Below, piece by piece: positions 8,467 to 10,406 of a DNA stretch of 10,406 nt. Under the pieces are notes generated by a model. The model saw nothing but the letters and a program-made list of their open reading frames with translations, made no database searches and was not told where the DNA came from. Where the stretch lies: contig NWUY0300012163.1 of the NCBI GenBank assembly GCA_004151065.3, positions 75,229-85,634 on the forward strand. The letters are read 5' to 3'. The DNA comes from Larix sibirica. Lineage: Eukaryota > Streptophyta > Pinopsida > Pinales > Pinaceae. Numbering within the stretch: position 1 is the stretch's first letter; each line of letters starts with the position of its first letter. The position numbers and the translations under genes were made by a program.

Positions 8467-9028
8467 ATTGTACCGTTTAATTATTTGAGCCATTCGCTTT
8501 AGGAGAAAACGTATTCCCATTTGATGGTTGGGCATGTTGAGTTCTGGGATGAGGGTTTTGTTTTATACTTGGAAAATCAGTGTTTAAGTTTTGGGTTTGC
8601 AAATCTATATTCGGGTAGAAGAAAATAAAAGAGTTCTGATTGTCGTGGATTTAAACAGTTTAATGCATGATTTATTTTATGAAAGTGTTTTAATTATGAT
8701 TTTCTTGATACTTTGTTTCTATGTAAAACATTAATATTTCCATGCATAGTTTTGAATAATAATAGAGTTGTATTTATCGTAGAAAATTTAATTCTATGCA
8801 TGGTTTGATTTATGAGAGCATTTGGTTATGGTGGGGTCTTGGGATGAACTCGGTTTCTTACATCAACATGATATTTTAAGAAACCCATATGTGTCATGAC
8901 TAATTATTCTATCAATGACCACATACTTAATAAAAAGGAATAATTGATCAAATTTGCAAAATGGCAATTATTGATTATATCTAGAACTCTACAATGATTT
9001 CTTTCATGGACCATAATATAAGTTACTA

Positions 9029-9228
9029 CCTATGAAATTATGTTTAGATGCAAGGTATAGATACAAAATAATACAGATCATAATAGAAAATATTGCCTAT
9101 GAAAATCTTTCGAGATACACATTATGGATGCAGATTAATAATAATCGTAATAGAAAATACTGCCTACGAAATTCCTTTGAGATGCAAGTATAGATGCAGA
9201 TTAATAAAAATCATAATAGAAAATACTT
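9029..9228. repeat. Three 67-bp tandem units
   Basis: Copies at 9029-9095, 9096-9162 and 9163-9228 each start CCTA(T/C)GAAA and end CATAATAGAAAATA or a close variant. AGATGCA and CAGATTAATA are in register in copies 2 and 3. The period is exactly 67 bp for the first two. Copies 2 and 3 are closest to each other. Confidence 0.88.
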
Positions 9229-9564
9229 ATCAGTCCTGTTTCGATTTGACCGACTAACTTAGGAACTGCCACGTTCCTCCCAACCATATATTTCGAACCA
9301 TTCCCTGTTCGTTTGACAGATCACCCCCGATTCGAATCGAGCATGCAATGAGACTAGAAGGCTTAGGAGATTGTTGTTATCTTTCTTACTAAGGACTCAA
9401 TCTGTACTCCAGGATGTAACATTTGGATGCTCCAAACTTATTTCTCAACACCCATATCTTGTACTGTCCTCCTATTTATAAGTATTTCGTTGAGGAGAGG
9501 ATCCTAGGGTTTTGATCTTTGAGATGGTTTAGTGTAGCGTAATTGACAATTTCATAATCTTAAG
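9229..9564. other. Non-repetitive stretch with a palindrome and a TATA-like site
   Basis: No coding frame is visible. CGATTCGAATCG at 9328-9339 is a perfect 12-bp palindrome. TATTTATAAG at 9473-9482 resembles a plant TATA box on the plus strand. A stray copy of the core motif from the right-hand array lies at 9426-9452. A promoter or an LTR of another element is possible, but no primer site or inverted ends were identified. Confidence 0.35.
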
Positions 9565-9841
9565 TTATAAAAGACTCTCGGTTTTATTTATTTATTATTT
9601 TAATAAATAAATACTTTTAACTCTTAGTAATAGAATATATAATATATATATAAACTCTCAGTTTCCTCTTTCTGAATTATATATCTAGATTGAATTTCCA
9701 GTTATTTTTCTTGAAATATATATTTATAATTGGAATCTCAGTTTAAATAATGAAATATATTTTTATAATTAGACTCTTAATTTATTTTTCTTTTAATAAT
9801 GAAATATATATTTATACTTTTACTCTTAGTTATTTAATCAT
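9565..9841. repeat. AT-rich minisatellite, about 40-bp units
   Basis: Clear unit starts GAATATAT, GAATTATAT and GAAATATAT occur at 9633, 9674, 9713, 9752 and 9801 (intervals 41, 39, 39, 49). Each unit carries an ACTCTCAGTT-like segment (or AATCTCAGTT, ACTCTTAATT, ACTCTTAGTT) after an AT run. Two more degenerate units with CTCTCGGTT and CTCTTAGT lie at about 9565-9632. Confidence 0.8.
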
Positions 9842-10003
9842 AGGATTTTAATTATCCTATCGTCTAGTTGATTTAGTTTGTCAACTATTTGGTCGTTCTA
9901 ATCCCTTTGCATGCTTGGTCCCTCTTTGAGTGGCAGTACCAGTCAGTCTTTAAAATAAAGAAAATATAATTCATTTAATCAATGGAAAAAATATGATTAC
10001 TAA

Positions 10004-10406
10004 AGCTCCATATTTTTTGTCTCAACATTAGTAATGTGATGAGTTTTTGTGTTATTCAGAGTTTTTCAGTCGCAACACTTTTAAGTGAAGTAACTCTAGT
10101 GCTATTAAGAGCTTATTCTCAACACTTGTGAGGGAGAGTTACTCTAGTGCTATTCCAGAGATTATGCTCAACACTAGGCTAGGTGTCATAATAGCTACAC
10201 CTAGGGGCAATGATCAAGGTGCAGATGCTCCAGAGCTTATGCTCAACATCCTTATAATGGTTCATGTGCTACAGGGTTTTTGCTCAACACTTATTAATTA
10301 ATATTAAAGGGTTATCTATGTGCTCCAGAGCTTATGCTCAACACAAAATAAAGTATCCGTTGTTCTCCAGGGATTATGCCCAACACATAATAAAAGTAAT
10401 CCATGT
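10004..10406. repeat. Tandem array with conserved CTCCAGAGCTTATGCTCAACAC core
   Basis: Eight cores start near 10004, 10049, 10099, 10147, 10219, 10266, 10320 and 10362 (intervals 45, 50, 48, 72, 47, 54, 42). The consensus is GTGCTCCAGAGCTTATGCTCAACAC. The 3' CTCAACA(C/T) end is the most conserved part. Spacers are AT-rich and usually end in a GTTACTCTA or TAATCCATG-like lead before GTG. Each core holds a small GAGC-TTAT-GCTC inverted repeat. The window ends on such a lead, so the array continues to the right. Confidence 0.88.
10179..10204. repeat. Hairpin inserted in one array spacer
   Basis: CTAGGTGT (10179-10186) and ACACCTAG (10197-10204) are perfect 8-bp complements with a 10-nt loop. 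The 26-bp structure accounts for the one interval that is about 24 bp longer than the rest (72 instead of about 48). Confidence 0.75.

Larger units (their letters stand above)
5192..8862 (-). mobile_element. Truncated Ty3/gypsy-type LTR retrotransposon
   Basis: Read right to left, the order is LTR, tRNA-iMet primer-binding site, short leader and gag. This is the 5' half of an LTR retrotransposon inserted on the minus strand. Only gag survives as coding sequence. No protease, reverse transcriptase, RNase H or integrase can be found to the left of 5192, and no second copy of the LTR lies in the window. The gag relic resembles plant Ty3/gypsy gag rather than Ty1/copia. Element type is inferred from gag, since pol order cannot be seen. 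The right boundary at 8862 is a proposal and the left boundary is a truncation point. Confidence 0.75.
6477..8862 (-). repeat. Proposed long terminal repeat of the gag element
   Basis: The inner edge is well supported: plus-strand TGTAATG at 6477 (CATTACA on the element strand) lies two bases from the primer-binding site. For the outer edge I propose the CTTACA ending at 8862, because it begins the element strand with TGTAAGAAACC and gives 5-bp inverted ends TGTAA...TTACA. This makes an LTR of 2,386 bp, long but within the range of large-genome plants. Most of the interior (about 7100-8560) is richer in GC than its flanks and has no protein-coding character, so the plus-strand open frames here (6529-6750, 7285-7491, 7707-7889) are not called. 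With no second LTR in the window the outer edge cannot be verified. Confidence 0.5.

Noticed and set aside
9415-9420. TGTAACA at 9414-9420 as the outer LTR end
   Set aside because: It shares only TGT with the fixed inner edge and would give an LTR of about 2.9 kb spanning the 67-bp array. The TTACA at 8862 matches better.
10004-10406. CRISPR array
   Set aside because: Cores are degenerate, spacers are AT-rich and related to each other, and the context is plant nuclear DNA, so this is a minisatellite-type array.

Overview
The window looks like gene-poor nuclear DNA of a land plant. The evidence is a plant-type nuclear leucine tRNA at the left edge, an LTR retrotransposon primed by the plant initiator-methionine tRNA, AT-rich sequence, and many decayed repeats with no intact protein gene in 10.4 kb. 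A very large, repeat-rich genome such as a gymnosperm would fit: the LTR is probably over 2 kb and the helicase and gag relics resemble families common there. That assignment is inference.

Left end (1-1475): an intact tRNA-Leu(CAG) gene with its Pol III terminator lies directly beside a heavily broken PIF1-like DNA helicase pseudogene on the minus strand. No single frame shows the helicase. Read across three frames, nearly every helicase hallmark is visible in the right order: decayed Walker A, Walker B, the DLGQLP motif, the motif V block and the HKS-stop-GLTL motif VI. At least ten stops, two or more frame changes and a 43-bp tandem duplication interrupt it.

Middle (1475-5190): no recognisable gene. 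It holds several two-copy tandem duplications (about 82, 47 and 53 bp), a cluster of inverted repeats around 4278-4530, and one unexplained stop-poor minus-strand stretch.

Retrotransposon (5192-about 8862, minus strand): a truncated Ty3/gypsy-type element. Going leftward it shows a long LTR (proposed 6477-8862 with TGTAA...TTACA ends), a 12/12 primer-binding site for initiator tRNA-Met (6463-6474), a leader, and a gag pseudogene (5192-6320) that stops before any zinc knuckle. Protease, reverse transcriptase, RNase H, integrase and the second LTR are absent.

Right end (8863-10406): three unrelated tandem arrays in 1.4 kb. These are three 67-bp units, an AT-rich array of about 40-bp units, and an array of about 50-bp spacing built on a conserved 22-25 bp core. 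The last array runs off the window, has a hairpin inserted in one spacer, and has a stray core copy about 560 bp upstream next to a TATA-like site.

Nothing here works together as a pathway. Only the tRNA gene appears functional. I found no convincing new biological system. The strongest non-obvious results are the helicase relic and the structured right-hand repeat array.
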